Assembly: GCA_002354095.1 (NCBI GenBank)
Contig: DEKX01000028.1
Coordinates: 1 to 64,000, forward strand
Source of the DNA: Prevotella sp. UBA2711
Lineage (GTDB): Bacteria; Bacteroidota; Bacteroidia; Bacteroidales; Bacteroidaceae
Direction: 5' to 3'
DNA: 64,000 bases
The position numbers were made by a program, and so were the translations under genes. Below the pieces are notes generated by a model. The model was not told the DNA's origin and searched no databases. It worked only from the letters and a program-made list of their open reading frames with translations. The number at the start of each line of letters is the position of its first letter. Positions within the stretch are counted from its first letter, which is position 1. Shown here piece by piece: positions 51,838 to 60,994 of this stretch.

Positions 51838-53106
51838 ATGCGAGTACTGATAGTCAACACAAGTGAAAGAGCGGGAGGTGCTGCTGTAGCTGCACAACGT
51901 TTGTTAGACGCATTAAATAATAATGGTGTTAAGGCCAAAATGCTGGTTCGTGACAAGGAAACCCAGAAACTGACTGTTGTGGGACTTCCCCCGTCATGGC
52001 GACAAAACTGGAATTTTCTATGGGAACGTTTCTGCATATGGATGCACCTGAGACTGCGTCGGCAGCACTTGTTCGACATTGACATCGCCAATGCCGGTAC
52101 GGATATCACTTCACTACCAGAGTTCCGTGAGGCCAACATCATCCACTTGCATTGGATTAATCAAGGCATGCTGTCACTCAGGGATATTCGCAAAATACTG
52201 CAAAGCGGCAAAAGAGTTGTATGGACCATGCACGACATCTGGCCCGCCACGGCTATCTGTCACCTGACGCTCGATTGCCGCCAATATGAGAAAGCTTGTT
52301 GCCAGTGCCGGCTATTGCCTGGCGGTGGGTCTGCAAACGACCTTGCCAGCAAAATCTGGCGCAAGAAGCTCCAGATGCTCGACGGACAACGGGTGAGTAT
52401 GGTTGCCTGTAGCGAATGGTTGGCTGGTGAGGCAAGAAAGAGCGCACTGCTTCGTTCCCTTCCCGTTTTCAGTATTCCCAACCCCATTGACACACATGTC
52501 TACCATCCACTGGACCGGAAACAGGCACGACAGGAATTAGGGCTCCCCACGGAAGGACAACTGATACTCTTTGTGTCACAACGCGCCACTAATCCTTATA
52601 AAGGAATGCAATATCTCACCGAAGCCTGTCAGTTACTGGCCAGTCAGTATCCTGAGATGAAGGACGAGACATCGGTAGTAGTATTAGGCGGGCATGCTGA
52701 GGAAGTCACCAGTCAACTTCCTTTCAAGAGTTATCCTTTAGGCTATATCAACAATGAACAGCACATCGTAAGAGTCTATAATGCTGCCAATGTGTTTGTA
52801 CTGCCTTCTCTCTCTGAAAACCTGCCTAACACCATCATGGAGGCTATGGCTTGCGGTATTCCCAGCATTGGTTTTCAAATCGGAGGCATACCCGAGGAAA
52901 TAGACCATTTAGAGAATGGTTACGTGGCTGCTTATCGTGATGCAGCTGATTTGGCACGTGGCATTCACTGGGTTCTCTTTGAGGCTGACCATGAGGCTGT
53001 CAGTAAGGCATGTTTGAGGAAAGTGACACGCAACTACTCACAACAGGCAGTTGCCAAAAAATATATAGATGTCTATGAAAATATCCATCATCACAGTAAC
53101 ATATAA
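51838..53106 (+). CDS. Family 4 glycosyltransferase
   Basis: A 422-aa GT-B fold enzyme: RVLIVNTSERAGGAAVAAQRL at the start, IIHLHWINQGMLS, VWTMHDIWPATAICH, and the C-terminal nucleotide-sugar site PSLSENLPNTIMEAMACGIP. It probably adds a sugar in lipopolysaccharide or capsule synthesis. ATG 51838 is chosen because a -7 box ends 4 bp before it; the longer frame to 51769 includes the promoter. It overlaps the start of the next glycosyltransferase gene by about 32 bp. Confidence 0.93.
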   Translation: MRVLIVNTSERAGGAAVAAQRLLDALNNNGVKAKMLVRDKETQKLTVVGLPPSWRQNWNFLWERFCIWMHLRLRRQHLFDIDIANAGTDITSLPEFREANIIHLHWINQGMLSLRDIRKILQSGKRVVWTMHDIWPATAICHLTLDCRQYEKACCQCRLLPGGGSANDLASKIWRKKLQMLDGQRVSMVACSEWLAGEARKSALLRSLPVFSIPNPIDTHVYHPLDRKQARQELGLPTEGQLILFVSQRATNPYKGMQYLTEACQLLASQYPEMKDETSVVVLGGHAEEVTSQLPFKSYPLGYINNEQHIVRVYNAANVFVLPSLSENLPNTIMEAMACGIPSIGFQIGGIPEEIDHLENGYVAAYRDAADLARGIHWVLFEADHEAVSKACLRKVTRNYSQQAVAKKYIDVYENIHHHSNI

Positions 53107-55903
53107 TGCAGCCTCTGTGTTGCAGCGAACCCTCGACAGCGTGAGCCGGCAGACGCATCAGGATATTGAGCACCTGATCATAGACGGTGTATCAAAAGAC
53201 CGCACCGTAGCCATTGCCTCAGCTTATCAGAAAGAGAGCCGCTATCCCGTCATCATCCAGTCAGAACCTGACAGCGGACTATACGATGCCATGAACAAAG
53301 GACTGCACAGGGCCACTGGGCAATATCTGGTGTTCCTCAATGCAGGCGATACGCTACACGACGAAAAGACGTTAGAGATTGTAGCCAACAGCCAACAGGC
53401 AACAGCCAACAGCCAGTTAGCCGCAGTAATCTACGGAGATACTGCCATTGTTGACCAGGAAGGTCAGTTTCTTCACCTCCGTCGCCTTCGTCCTCCCCAT
53501 ACGCTCACTTGGCGTTCGTTCCGACAGGGTATGTTGGTGTGCCACCAGTCTTTCTACGTGCGAACCGACATTGCACAACAGGAAGAATACGACCTGCATT
53601 ATCGTCATTCTGCAGATGTCGATTGGTGCATCCGTGTGATGAAACGTGCCGAACAGCAACATCTGTCCCTTGTCAATACCAATACTGTTTTAGCCGACTT
53701 CATGGAAGGAGGCAATACCACACAAAATCATCGGGCTTCACTAAAGGAGCGCTATCGGGTGATGTGCCATCACTACGGCAGCGTTCAAACATTTTTCTTA
53801 CATATTTGGTTTCTTATGCGTACCTTATTTATATTATTGGCACTTCTGACGGTGATGCCATCAAGTGCCCAGCGAACAAACGGACTGACTAACAAAGACG
53901 CAGCTTTCTATCAGACTGCAGAGGCCCAGCGCATTGGCGAACAAGTCTTACTCTACCAGCGCACCACAGGAGGATGGCCCAAGAACATTGACATGGCACG
54001 TCCGTTAAGTGAAGAAGAGCGTACAGCCGTGCTGAATGACAAACTGCGTACTGACGATTCTACGACTGACAATGGGGCAACCAACATGCAGTTAACTTTC
54101 CTGGCCCGACTCTATAAGGGCACCGGCGATAAGCGTTACCGCGACGCTTTCCGCAAGGGTATTGACTATCTGCTCAGCGGACAGTATGAGAACGGCGGGT
54201 GGCCCCAGTTCTGGCCCAACCCTCAGGGGTATCAGATTCACATCACCTTCAATGATGATGCGATGGTGAACACGCTGGAGATGATTCGTAATGTGGCAGA
54301 AGAACGTCCTCCTTATGATAGCGACTTGGTGGACAAAGCACTCAAAAAGCGTTTGCAGAAAGCCTTTTATAAGGGTATCGATTGCATTCTGACTACCCAG
54401 ATTATCGATGATGAAGGGTTGACGGTTTGGTGTCAGCAACACGATCGCGACACCTATCTGCCTGCCCCAGCTCGCGCTTTCGAACTGGAATCATTTGCCT
54501 CGTCCGAGAGTGCCGGCATCACACGCCTGCTGATGAGCCTGCCTCGTCCCGACGAACGGGTAAAACGCGCTGTTCATGCTGCTATGCGGTGGTTTGACAA
54601 ATATAAACTGACAGGCTTGCGCATTCGTCGTACGGGAGGATGGGCAAAAGCTGATAGTGAGACATGGCTCGAAGCAGACTCAACGGCTCCTCCCATTTGG
54701 GCACGCTATTACGACTTGCAGCGCACTGAGCCTTTTGTATGCGACAGGGATGGCATCCCTCGCCGCCGACTGGAACAGATAGGGCACGAGCGTCGCAATG
54801 GTTATGCGTGGTTTATAGACCGCATTGCCTCCCTCTTCCCTCTCTATGAACAATGGGCCGACAAGTATGATCCTGAGCATAAAGTTCCTGTTAGTCTGGA
54901 GACCAAAGGAGCCAATGAGAACGGCACCATCGAGATGTTTCGTCAACCGGAAATCAACTATGCTGCCTTTGACAAAATTGTCTCCCCCGGCGAATGTATC
55001 CAATGTGCTATAGAGTGGGCTCCACAACAATCCGACAAGCCTTATAAGATTCTCATCCGCAAGGGTACATACAACCAGAAAGTCGTCATTGACCGCCCCA
55101 ATATCGTATTGGTAGGCGAAGATCGTGACAGTACCATTATCCAGTTGGCTGAGTTGAGTAGCAAGCCCATTATTACAGAGTACAACGGACGCGAGGTAAA
55201 ACACGGAGTAGTAGAACTGCTGGAGGGGGCTGACGACTGCGTCATTAGCGGACTGACCATCTATAACAACTACGGTACAACGGTGGAGAAAACCACCAAA
55301 CACCAGTTTGCCGTATATGGACGTGCCACACGCACCATCATCATCAACAGCAACATCTGGTCGGACGGCAACGATGCCCTATCGCTTTGGGCTCCAGAGG
55401 GACAGGGCATGTACTATCATGCCGACCTCTACCTGCGCTGTTCAGGGGTTGACTTCCTCTGTCCACGAGGCTGGTGCTATGCCACCCGTTGCCGTTTCGA
55501 GGGCGATGGGCATGCCATTCTGTGGCACGACGGGCGAGGTGACCCCACGAAGAAACTGGTTATTGTCGATTCAAAATTTGATGCCCTGCGCCCCACCACC
55601 TTAGGCCGATTCCATCATGACTCGCAGTTTTTCCTCATCCATTGTCAGCTGTCGAAGAATATCCTTGACGAGAACATCCATTATGCCTATAAGGACAAAG
55701 TGCTCGACCCCTGTCCTTGGGGATTACGTGCCTACTATTACGCCTGCAAGCGCGAGGGCGGTCATAGCGGTTGGCTCGCCGACAATCTGCAGGAGGCTGC
55801 TGGCCAGCCAGCGTTCCATACCATCAATGCCCTTTGGACATTTGACAGAAAATGGAATCCAGAGGCCCACATCCGTGACCTCTGGAATGTTGTAGGGTAT
55901 TAA
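53075..55903 (+). CDS. Fusion of a GT2 glycosyltransferase with a secreted PL10 pectate lyase-CE8 pectin methylesterase
   Basis: One open frame of 942 aa (M1 = ATG 53075) holds three parts. Residues 1-240 are GT2 (ISIITVTYNAASVLQRTLDS, EPDSGLYDAMNKGL, FLNAGDTLHD). Residues 248-266 are a complete signal peptide (MRTLFILLALLTVMPSSAQ) starting at ATG 53816. About 267-590 is a PL10-type pectate lyase (TTGGWPKNIDMARP, GGWPQFWPNPQGY), and about 590-942 a CE8 pectinesterase beta-helix (LIRKGTYNQKVVI, GNDALSL, GVDFLC). A cytoplasmic GT joined to a secreted pectinase is not a sensible protein. Probably the GT stop was lost and ATG 53816 is the working start of a separate pectinase. A CAtaTTTG near-match to a -7 box precedes 53816. 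Confidence 0.85.
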   Translation: MKISIITVTYNAASVLQRTLDSVSRQTHQDIEHLIIDGVSKDRTVAIASAYQKESRYPVIIQSEPDSGLYDAMNKGLHRATGQYLVFLNAGDTLHDEKTLEIVANSQQATANSQLAAVIYGDTAIVDQEGQFLHLRRLRPPHTLTWRSFRQGMLVCHQSFYVRTDIAQQEEYDLHYRHSADVDWCIRVMKRAEQQHLSLVNTNTVLADFMEGGNTTQNHRASLKERYRVMCHHYGSVQTFFLHIWFLMRTLFILLALLTVMPSSAQRTNGLTNKDAAFYQTAEAQRIGEQVLLYQRTTGGWPKNIDMARPLSEEERTAVLNDKLRTDDSTTDNGATNMQLTFLARLYKGTGDKRYRDAFRKGIDYLLSGQYENGGWPQFWPNPQGYQIHITFNDDAMVNTLEMIRNVAEERPPYDSDLVDKALKKRLQKAFYKGIDCILTTQIIDDEGLTVWCQQHDRDTYLPAPARAFELESFASSESAGITRLLMSLPRPDERVKRAVHAAMRWFDKYKLTGLRIRRTGGWAKADSETWLEADSTAPPIWARYYDLQRTEPFVCDRDGIPRRRLEQIGHERRNGYAWFIDRIASLFPLYEQWADKYDPEHKVPVSLETKGANENGTIEMFRQPEINYAAFDKIVSPGECIQCAIEWAPQQSDKPYKILIRKGTYNQKVVIDRPNIVLVGEDRDSTIIQLAELSSKPIITEYNGREVKHGVVELLEGADDCVISGLTIYNNYGTTVEKTTKHQFAVYGRATRTIIINSNIWSDGNDALSLWAPEGQGMYYHADLYLRCSGVDFLCPRGWCYATRCRFEGDGHAILWHDGRGDPTKKLVIVDSKFDALRPTTLGRFHHDSQFFLIHCQLSKNILDENIHYAYKDKVLDPCPWGLRAYYYACKREGGHSGWLADNLQEAAGQPAFHTINALWTFDRKWNPEAHIRDLWNVVGY
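53385..53412. repeat. Heptamer array CCAACAG x4 inside the GT2 part of the fusion gene
   Basis: CCAACAG, CCAACAG, GCAACAG and CCAACAG (then CCAG) in perfect 7-bp register encode ANSQQATANSQ. Unit gain or loss would shift the frame and uncouple the glycosyltransferase from the pectinase. Confidence 0.95.
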
Positions 55904-55910
55904 GTATTTC

Positions 55911-57719
55911 TTAATTCTTCAAGTACTTCTTTCCGTTCTGGATGTAGATAGTACCCTTGCGCTGCGTCGTAGGCTCCACCTTGCGACCCAGCATATCGTA
56001 GGCTTGAGAAGTGGCGACTACAGGTGTATGACGAATGGTGTTGATGGCTGTTGCATCGGTCTTGGCATTACGCCATGCGCCGTTCACGGTATAATAGCCG
56101 GCATTCTCGAAGACAAGATTGTCTGTCTGTATGGCATCTGAACTCTTGCCATCGTTAAAGATAATTCCTTCGTCGGTATTGCCTGTTGCTGTTTTCTTTT
56201 CCGACTCTTTGAATGTCCACTTCCATACGGCATTACCATTGTCTGCTGTACCAACCTTCACACAGGCTGAGCCAGGCCAAGCGCCTGTAGTGTAGTTATA
56301 CTGCTTATCCCAACACCAGCATTTTACCACCTGCGATGCCGACATATCCCATGATGCAGGCACTTCGAAGAATGCACACATCTCGCCATCAGCAACTGTG
56401 CAGAACGATGGTACTTTGTTCACCTCCTGCTTCGCGTCAGTATCAGTAACAGCGCTGACGGCAGAAATATCAACACCATCGCTGACATAAAGCTTGTAAT
56501 TAACACCCTCTGTCGCCAATTGGTAGCCTGTCGTAGTGGCTGTAGCCTCGCCCAAGACGAGCATCAGTTTGCCTGCCGTTCCAGTCACCTTCAGCACAAA
56601 GCCGTCGGCAGAAGCAGTAGCCTCATCGATAGTGCTCTGATTGGTGATGCCAACAGCCTTACGAGCCAGGATGAGCTTTTTCAGCGAGCCTTTATACGCC
56701 TGCCAGTGGGGAAGGAACAGGCAAGGGGTGCCAGGCATCGAGAGGATGAGCGCATTGGCAGCACATACATTGTAGAACAGCCGACTATTCTCACGATAGG
56801 TGTCATGATTATCCACAAAGGTCACGGCATAGCGGGCATAGTCAACAGTGTTGGCAAGCACAGCCTCCTTCAGTTGGCTCCACTGCTTTCCGCCCAATGC
56901 CGCATTCAGTTTATATTTCAAGGGGAAATCGAAGGCAGCACTCTGAATGAAACCATCCTGCTTCGTCCCGTCAATCCATGCTTTCACTTTCGACACATCG
57001 CCATCCCAATACTCGCCAACAGAATAAGTAGGCTGAGCATCCTTATTATAAAGACCTGTATATTCGGCCTTATAGCCTTTTACCATATCATAGCGAAAAC
57101 CAGCGTACCTCAACTCATTCAACAAATATTTAAGATATGTCTTCACGTTTTGCTGAACGGTAGCATTCGTATGGTCAAGGTCACGATACCCTGGAAAGTC
57201 GTCGCCCGTATCGTCAGCACCCGTGGTCGTATAACCATTCTGATTACACTCGTCCGTCTTGCAGATACCGGAATAGTTTGTATTATCCCAAGTAACGCTA
57301 TACGCGCCATTCGTCTCATCAGGGAAATGCACCCATGAGCCACGTCCGTTTTTGTGATTGATAACCACGTCTTCGATGATATCTGTACCTTTATCTTTGA
57401 AAGTCGTTATCATCTCTTTCAGTTGAGCTTCTGTACCCCAGCACGACTCATGGTCAAGCCAGAAGCAAGGGTCGTAGCCCATCGTGTTAGACTTACTGCT
57501 ATAATATGCATCCGTCTTGCCAGAGTTAGGCACCCATATCAGTTTGAAGTACTGGCTCAGTTCTTCTGCCTGACCAGTTAACTGGCTCCATTTAGAATCC
57601 GAATAAGAATCCCAATAGAATCCTTGCAGCATTACGCCATCATAATTAGCCGGCCAGCCCTGTGCTGAGAGCGTCAGCGAAGCAACAAACAATAAAAGTG
57701 AGGTAAAAATCTTCTTCAT
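55911..57719 (-). CDS. Secreted alpha-amylase (GH13) with starch-binding module
   Basis: A signal peptide (residues 1-19) is followed by a GH13 barrel. The catalytic nucleophile is Asp211 (GFRYDMVKGY), the acid/base Glu236 (SVGEYWDG), and the stabiliser Asp306 (FVDNHDT); DVVINHKNGRGS is conserved region I. A beta-rich C-terminal segment (about 440-545; PASWDMSASQVVKCWCW) resembles a CBM26-type starch-binding module. The end (AYDMLGRKVEP, then IYIQNGKKYLKN) is a T9SS-like tail. It hydrolyses alpha-1,4-glucans outside the cell, in keeping with the SusE/F genes at 62253-64000. It has its own promoter and a palindrome-rich upstream region. Confidence 0.93.
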   Translation of the reverse strand: MKKIFTSLLLFVASLTLSAQGWPANYDGVMLQGFYWDSYSDSKWSQLTGQAEELSQYFKLIWVPNSGKTDAYYSSKSNTMGYDPCFWLDHESCWGTEAQLKEMITTFKDKGTDIIEDVVINHKNGRGSWVHFPDETNGAYSVTWDNTNYSGICKTDECNQNGYTTTGADDTGDDFPGYRDLDHTNATVQQNVKTYLKYLLNELRYAGFRYDMVKGYKAEYTGLYNKDAQPTYSVGEYWDGDVSKVKAWIDGTKQDGFIQSAAFDFPLKYKLNAALGGKQWSQLKEAVLANTVDYARYAVTFVDNHDTYRENSRLFYNVCAANALILSMPGTPCLFLPHWQAYKGSLKKLILARKAVGITNQSTIDEATASADGFVLKVTGTAGKLMLVLGEATATTTGYQLATEGVNYKLYVSDGVDISAVSAVTDTDAKQEVNKVPSFCTVADGEMCAFFEVPASWDMSASQVVKCWCWDKQYNYTTGAWPGSACVKVGTADNGNAVWKWTFKESEKKTATGNTDEGIIFNDGKSSDAIQTDNLVFENAGYYTVNGAWRNAKTDATAINTIRHTPVVATSQAYDMLGRKVEPTTQRKGTIYIQNGKKYLKN

Positions 57720-57750
57720 AAGCGTTTAGAGGTTTTAGTTCTTTTGACTG

Positions 57751-57758
57751 CAAAATTA
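57751..57758 (-). promoter_or_regulatory. -7 box for the alpha-amylase gene
   Basis: TAATTTTG on the minus strand, 31 bp upstream of the amylase ATG. Confidence 0.6.
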
Positions 57759-57843
57759 GAACTTTTTCCCTAACGTTCTTATTCTCAACACCTAAAACTG
57801 ACGCCCTAACGAATGCAACCGATTGCACCGCTCATGCACCTGT

Positions 57844-57858
57844 CCGGCATATTGCCGG
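57844..57858. promoter_or_regulatory. Inverted repeat CCGGCA-TAT-TGCCGG upstream of the amylase gene
   Basis: A perfect 6-bp-arm palindrome about 90 bp upstream of the -7 box. It has no T tract, so an operator is more likely than a terminator. Confidence 0.4.
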
Positions 57859-57899
57859 TGTCAGCACCACTATACTCTGGTGGTAACAAAATAGGGGGT

Positions 57900-57953
57900 C
57901 TCGAGCCAAATCGGGGTTTGACTCGAGCCAAAACCCGTTCTGGCTCGAGCCAA
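57900..57953. promoter_or_regulatory. Three CTCGAGCCAA boxes at 22-bp spacing (candidate operators)
   Basis: Copies at 57900-57909, 57922-57931 and 57944-57953 are spaced by exactly 22 bp, about two helical turns, so they lie on one face of the DNA. The last sits in a perfect 12-bp palindrome (TGGCTCGAGCCA, 57941-57952) and the middle one in a 26-bp imperfect palindrome. They lie between the GH53 stop and the amylase promoter. Confidence 0.5.
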
Positions 57954-57981
57954 GTCAAGTAGTGGCTAAAATCATGACTGA

Positions 57982-59070
57982 CTACTTAAATTCATAAAAT
58001 GCAGGAAGGGCACGGCCTGTGCGATTGTCAAAGAGGCCACGGTTCACCCAGTAGTTGGTAATCTGCCGACCACTCTCGTTCTCCTCAGGAAACCACCAGA
58101 AGACACCTGTCACATGCTTGTGGCGACGCAGTTCTGCCATCAGCTCCTGGGTGAACTGGCGCTGTCCTTCCTTCGTGATGGGATAGAACTCACTATACTG
58201 ATCGGGACCTTTTGCCCATTTATCATTCTCATGGGAATAATAGGCTGCCGTCTCTACGATCATGACTTCCTTCTCTGGAAACAATATCGCCAGCGAATCG
58301 AGGGTATTGCGGAGCACGGGCAGACGGTCGTGCCACATGGGATAGTAGGACAAGCCGATGATGTCGTAGTCCACCTGATAGCGCCGCATCTGCTCGTAGT
58401 AATTCTTGGTAACTGACCATACACCGGCCTTCTCCGTATGAACTATCAAGCGTGCCTTGGGACACACCTCACGACAGGCGCGCGCACCACTGCTAATCAA
58501 TCTCGAAAGGACATCGAAATTGTCCTCCTTCGAAGGGTCAACACGTCCCACAGGCCACATCATACCATTTGTAATCTCGTTGCCCACCTGTATCATATCA
58601 GGCGTACACCCTTCAGCCACCATCCGTTGCAGGCAACGACGCGTGTACTGATAGACGGAATCGGGTAAAGTCGCAGGGGCGGCATCTGTCCAACGCTTAG
58701 GCATAAACTGCTTAGCTGGGTCAGCCCACGTGTCACTATAATGGAAGTCGAGCATCAAATCGAAGCCAGCCTTCTTAACCTGCTTCGAAAGTCGGATGAC
58801 GTAGTCCAAGTCCTGGCACACACCCTCTCCCTGATGTTGCACTGGAGCATTCTTGGGGTCAACAAACAGGCGCACACGAATGGCGTTCCATCCTTCCTTT
58901 TTCAGAAACTTCAAGGGTTTCACCTTCTTGCCCGTTGAATCACGATACACCGTTCCTGCCTTCTCATACGACGGCAGCATCGAAATATCACCACCCAGAT
59001 AACGTTGTTGAGCCATTGCAGTCAATGGCATGAACAAAACTGTCCATAACAAATAATTTCTTATCTTCAT
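57982..59070 (-). CDS. GH53 arabinogalactan endo-beta-1,4-galactanase
   Basis: A signal peptide (residues 1-20) is followed by a GH53 (clan GH-A) barrel: GGDISMLPSYEKAG, WNAIRVRLFVDP, LDFHYSDTWADPAKQ, acid/base Glu165 in QVGNEITNGMMWP, nucleophile Glu273 in MIVETAAYY, and GVFWWFPEE near the end. It cleaves beta-1,4-galactan, the side chain of pectin, matching the pectinase encoded upstream. At 362 aa it is a single-domain form. Start 59070 is set by a -7 box ending 4 bp upstream; the longer frame to 59142 contains the promoter. Confidence 0.95.
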   Translation of the reverse strand: MKIRNYLLWTVLFMPLTAMAQQRYLGGDISMLPSYEKAGTVYRDSTGKKVKPLKFLKKEGWNAIRVRLFVDPKNAPVQHQGEGVCQDLDYVIRLSKQVKKAGFDLMLDFHYSDTWADPAKQFMPKRWTDAAPATLPDSVYQYTRRCLQRMVAEGCTPDMIQVGNEITNGMMWPVGRVDPSKEDNFDVLSRLISSGARACREVCPKARLIVHTEKAGVWSVTKNYYEQMRRYQVDYDIIGLSYYPMWHDRLPVLRNTLDSLAILFPEKEVMIVETAAYYSHENDKWAKGPDQYSEFYPITKEGQRQFTQELMAELRRHKHVTGVFWWFPEENESGRQITNYWVNRGLFDNRTGRALPAFYEFK

Positions 59071-59074
59071 ATTG

Positions 59075-59082
59075 CAAAGATA
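59075..59082 (-). promoter_or_regulatory. -7 box adjoining the GH53 start codon
   Basis: TATCTTTG, then CAAT, then ATG on the minus strand: the same arrangement as at 51826, implying a leaderless transcript. Confidence 0.75.
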
Positions 59083-59272
59083 CGAAGTATTTTTGATTTT
59101 GCCAAGATATTGACAAAGAAAGATGCAGCACATTTTGTACAACTCCTACCCTCCTACCATCAATACCACAGCGATTAATCAGAAATCACATGCCAATGTT
59201 GGATTTCGTTAATAAATCAGCGGAATCTTTGTTTTTCCTCACCTTTCCGCTTGTTTTCTTACGAAAAAGTAT

Positions 59273-59280
59273 TATCTTTG
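59273..59280 (+). promoter_or_regulatory. Promoter of the AAA ATPase gene
   Basis: TATCTTTG with TTG at 59251-59253 region (about 18-19 bp spacing), 18 bp before ATG 59299. Confidence 0.75.
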
Positions 59281-59298
59281 TGGCGTAATTCAAAATTA

Positions 59299-60729
59299 AT
59301 GGATGCCATGCTGATTGGTCGAGAAAAAGAAAAACAAGTATTACAGAATGCTCTCTACGAAGAGTACTCTCAGTTTATTGCAGTGTATGGGAGACGTCGT
59401 GTTGGCAAGACTTTTCTAATCAGAGAAACCTTTGAAAACCGATTCGATTTCCAATTTACCGGTGCTGCAAACTTGACTGCAAGAAAACAGTTGGTACGTT
59501 TCCGACGTGCCCTCAAAGAACACGGGCAGAAAGATACTCCAGAACTAACCAACTGGGGCGATGCTTTCAGTGAGCTCAAACGATTTATTATGAATCTGCC
59601 TGAAGGCAAAAAGATCGTTTTCCTTGACGAGCTTCCATGGATGGATGCTCCACGCTCTGGCTTTTTATCAGAGCTGGAGTCTTTTTGGAATGGATGGGCA
59701 TCCGCACAAAAAGATATTGTTTTTGTGGTTTGCGGTAGCAGTACCTCATGGATGGTGAAGAAAATCATTAAGAACAAAGGTGGTCTGCACAATCGCTTGA
59801 ATCATCGTATCTCCCTCAATCCTTTCCCGCTGGGATTATGCGAGAAGTTAGCTCAGTCAAGAGGTCTCGTATTGAACCGCAAGCAGATATTGGAAGCCTA
59901 TATGATATTTGGCGGTGTACCATATTATTGGAGTTTGTTGCAAAAAGGTACAAGCATAACTGCCGAGATTGACAGACTTGTTTTCTCGCCTGACGGAGAA
60001 CTGCATGACGAATTCGAGATGCTGTATGCTTCCCTGTTCAAAAAGCCTGAACCATACGTTCGTGTTATTGAGTTGTTGGCCAGGAAAAAAATGGGCATGA
60101 CTCGACAAGAGTTGTTGGCGGCAGGAAAATTTGAAGACAACGGAGCATTCTCTGACATTCTGAAAGATTTGGAGTGGTGTGGCTTTATTCGTAGTTACAC
60201 TATGATGGGGTATCGGACAAAATCTGACATCTTCCAATTGATAGACCATTATACATTATTTTATTACGAATACATAGACGGAGTACGTCAAGGTTCAAAT
60301 TATTGGAGATCAATGTTGGGCACACCGAAGTATAACACTTGGTGCGGCTTGGCATTTGAGCGCACTTGCCTATGGCATGTTGACCAGATTAAGAAGAAAC
60401 TTGGTATCAGCGGAATCCAGACAAACGAATATGCATGGCGTTGCTTGCCAGATGAGAGCATCGGTAGATCTGGTGTTCAGATTGACCTGCTTATAGACCG
60501 TAGCGATGGAATTATTGATGTGTGCGAAATGAAATACTCGAAGGATTCATACACCATCACTTCTGATTATTCAGAAGAACTTGCCCGCAAACGAAATGTG
60601 TTCCAGACTGTAACTGGCACTAAGAAAGCCATTCATTCCATCATGATTACCACCGATGGCCTAACTCGGAATGAATATTGGGGAGATATTCAGGCAGAGA
60701 TACAACTGGACGATTTGTACGAACTGTAA
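59299..60729 (+). CDS. AAA-family ATPase with DUF234-like C-terminus
   Basis: A 476-aa STAND/AAA ATPase of the archaeal-type ATPase group common in Bacteroidota. It starts MLIGREKEKQVLQNAL, with Walker A GRRRVGKT at residues 31-38 and Walker B VFLDELPWMDA. After a winged-helix region (about 250-310) comes a DUF234-like PD-(D/E)XK-type C-terminal part (GLAFERTCLWHV, GVQIDLLIDR, VCEMKYSKD). These proteins are widespread and not well understood; some are linked to mobile elements or defence. It is monocistronic, with a terminator after it. The start 59299 is set by the promoter. Confidence 0.88.
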   Translation: MDAMLIGREKEKQVLQNALYEEYSQFIAVYGRRRVGKTFLIRETFENRFDFQFTGAANLTARKQLVRFRRALKEHGQKDTPELTNWGDAFSELKRFIMNLPEGKKIVFLDELPWMDAPRSGFLSELESFWNGWASAQKDIVFVVCGSSTSWMVKKIIKNKGGLHNRLNHRISLNPFPLGLCEKLAQSRGLVLNRKQILEAYMIFGGVPYYWSLLQKGTSITAEIDRLVFSPDGELHDEFEMLYASLFKKPEPYVRVIELLARKKMGMTRQELLAAGKFEDNGAFSDILKDLEWCGFIRSYTMMGYRTKSDIFQLIDHYTLFYYEYIDGVRQGSNYWRSMLGTPKYNTWCGLAFERTCLWHVDQIKKKLGISGIQTNEYAWRCLPDESIGRSGVQIDLLIDRSDGIIDVCEMKYSKDSYTITSDYSEELARKRNVFQTVTGTKKAIHSIMITTDGLTRNEYWGDIQAEIQLDDLYEL

Positions 60730-60763
60730 AAAAACTCCCTGCCCTTTACACATCGGCATTTCA

Positions 60764-60798
60764 GCCACCTGACGGTAGGAGGTTAGGTGGCGCAATTT
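60764..60798 (+). terminator. Terminator after the AAA ATPase gene
   Basis: GCCACCT (60764-60770) pairs with AGGTGGC (60785-60791), followed by GCAATTTTTC. Confidence 0.7.
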
Positions 60799-60994
60799 TT
60801 CTTCCAAATTCTTTGTGACTTCGAAAATTATTCGTATCAGTTTGCAACTGACTCGAAGTAGCCCGAAAGGGACAGCGGGTCAATAATCCGAATACCTTCT
60901 ATCGCTGATCCGAATAGGACTTTAGAGGGGTTAGACAGTATTCGCGCAGGGATTAAATGCCGTTCTAACAGGGAATAGAAGCCGTTCCCACGAC

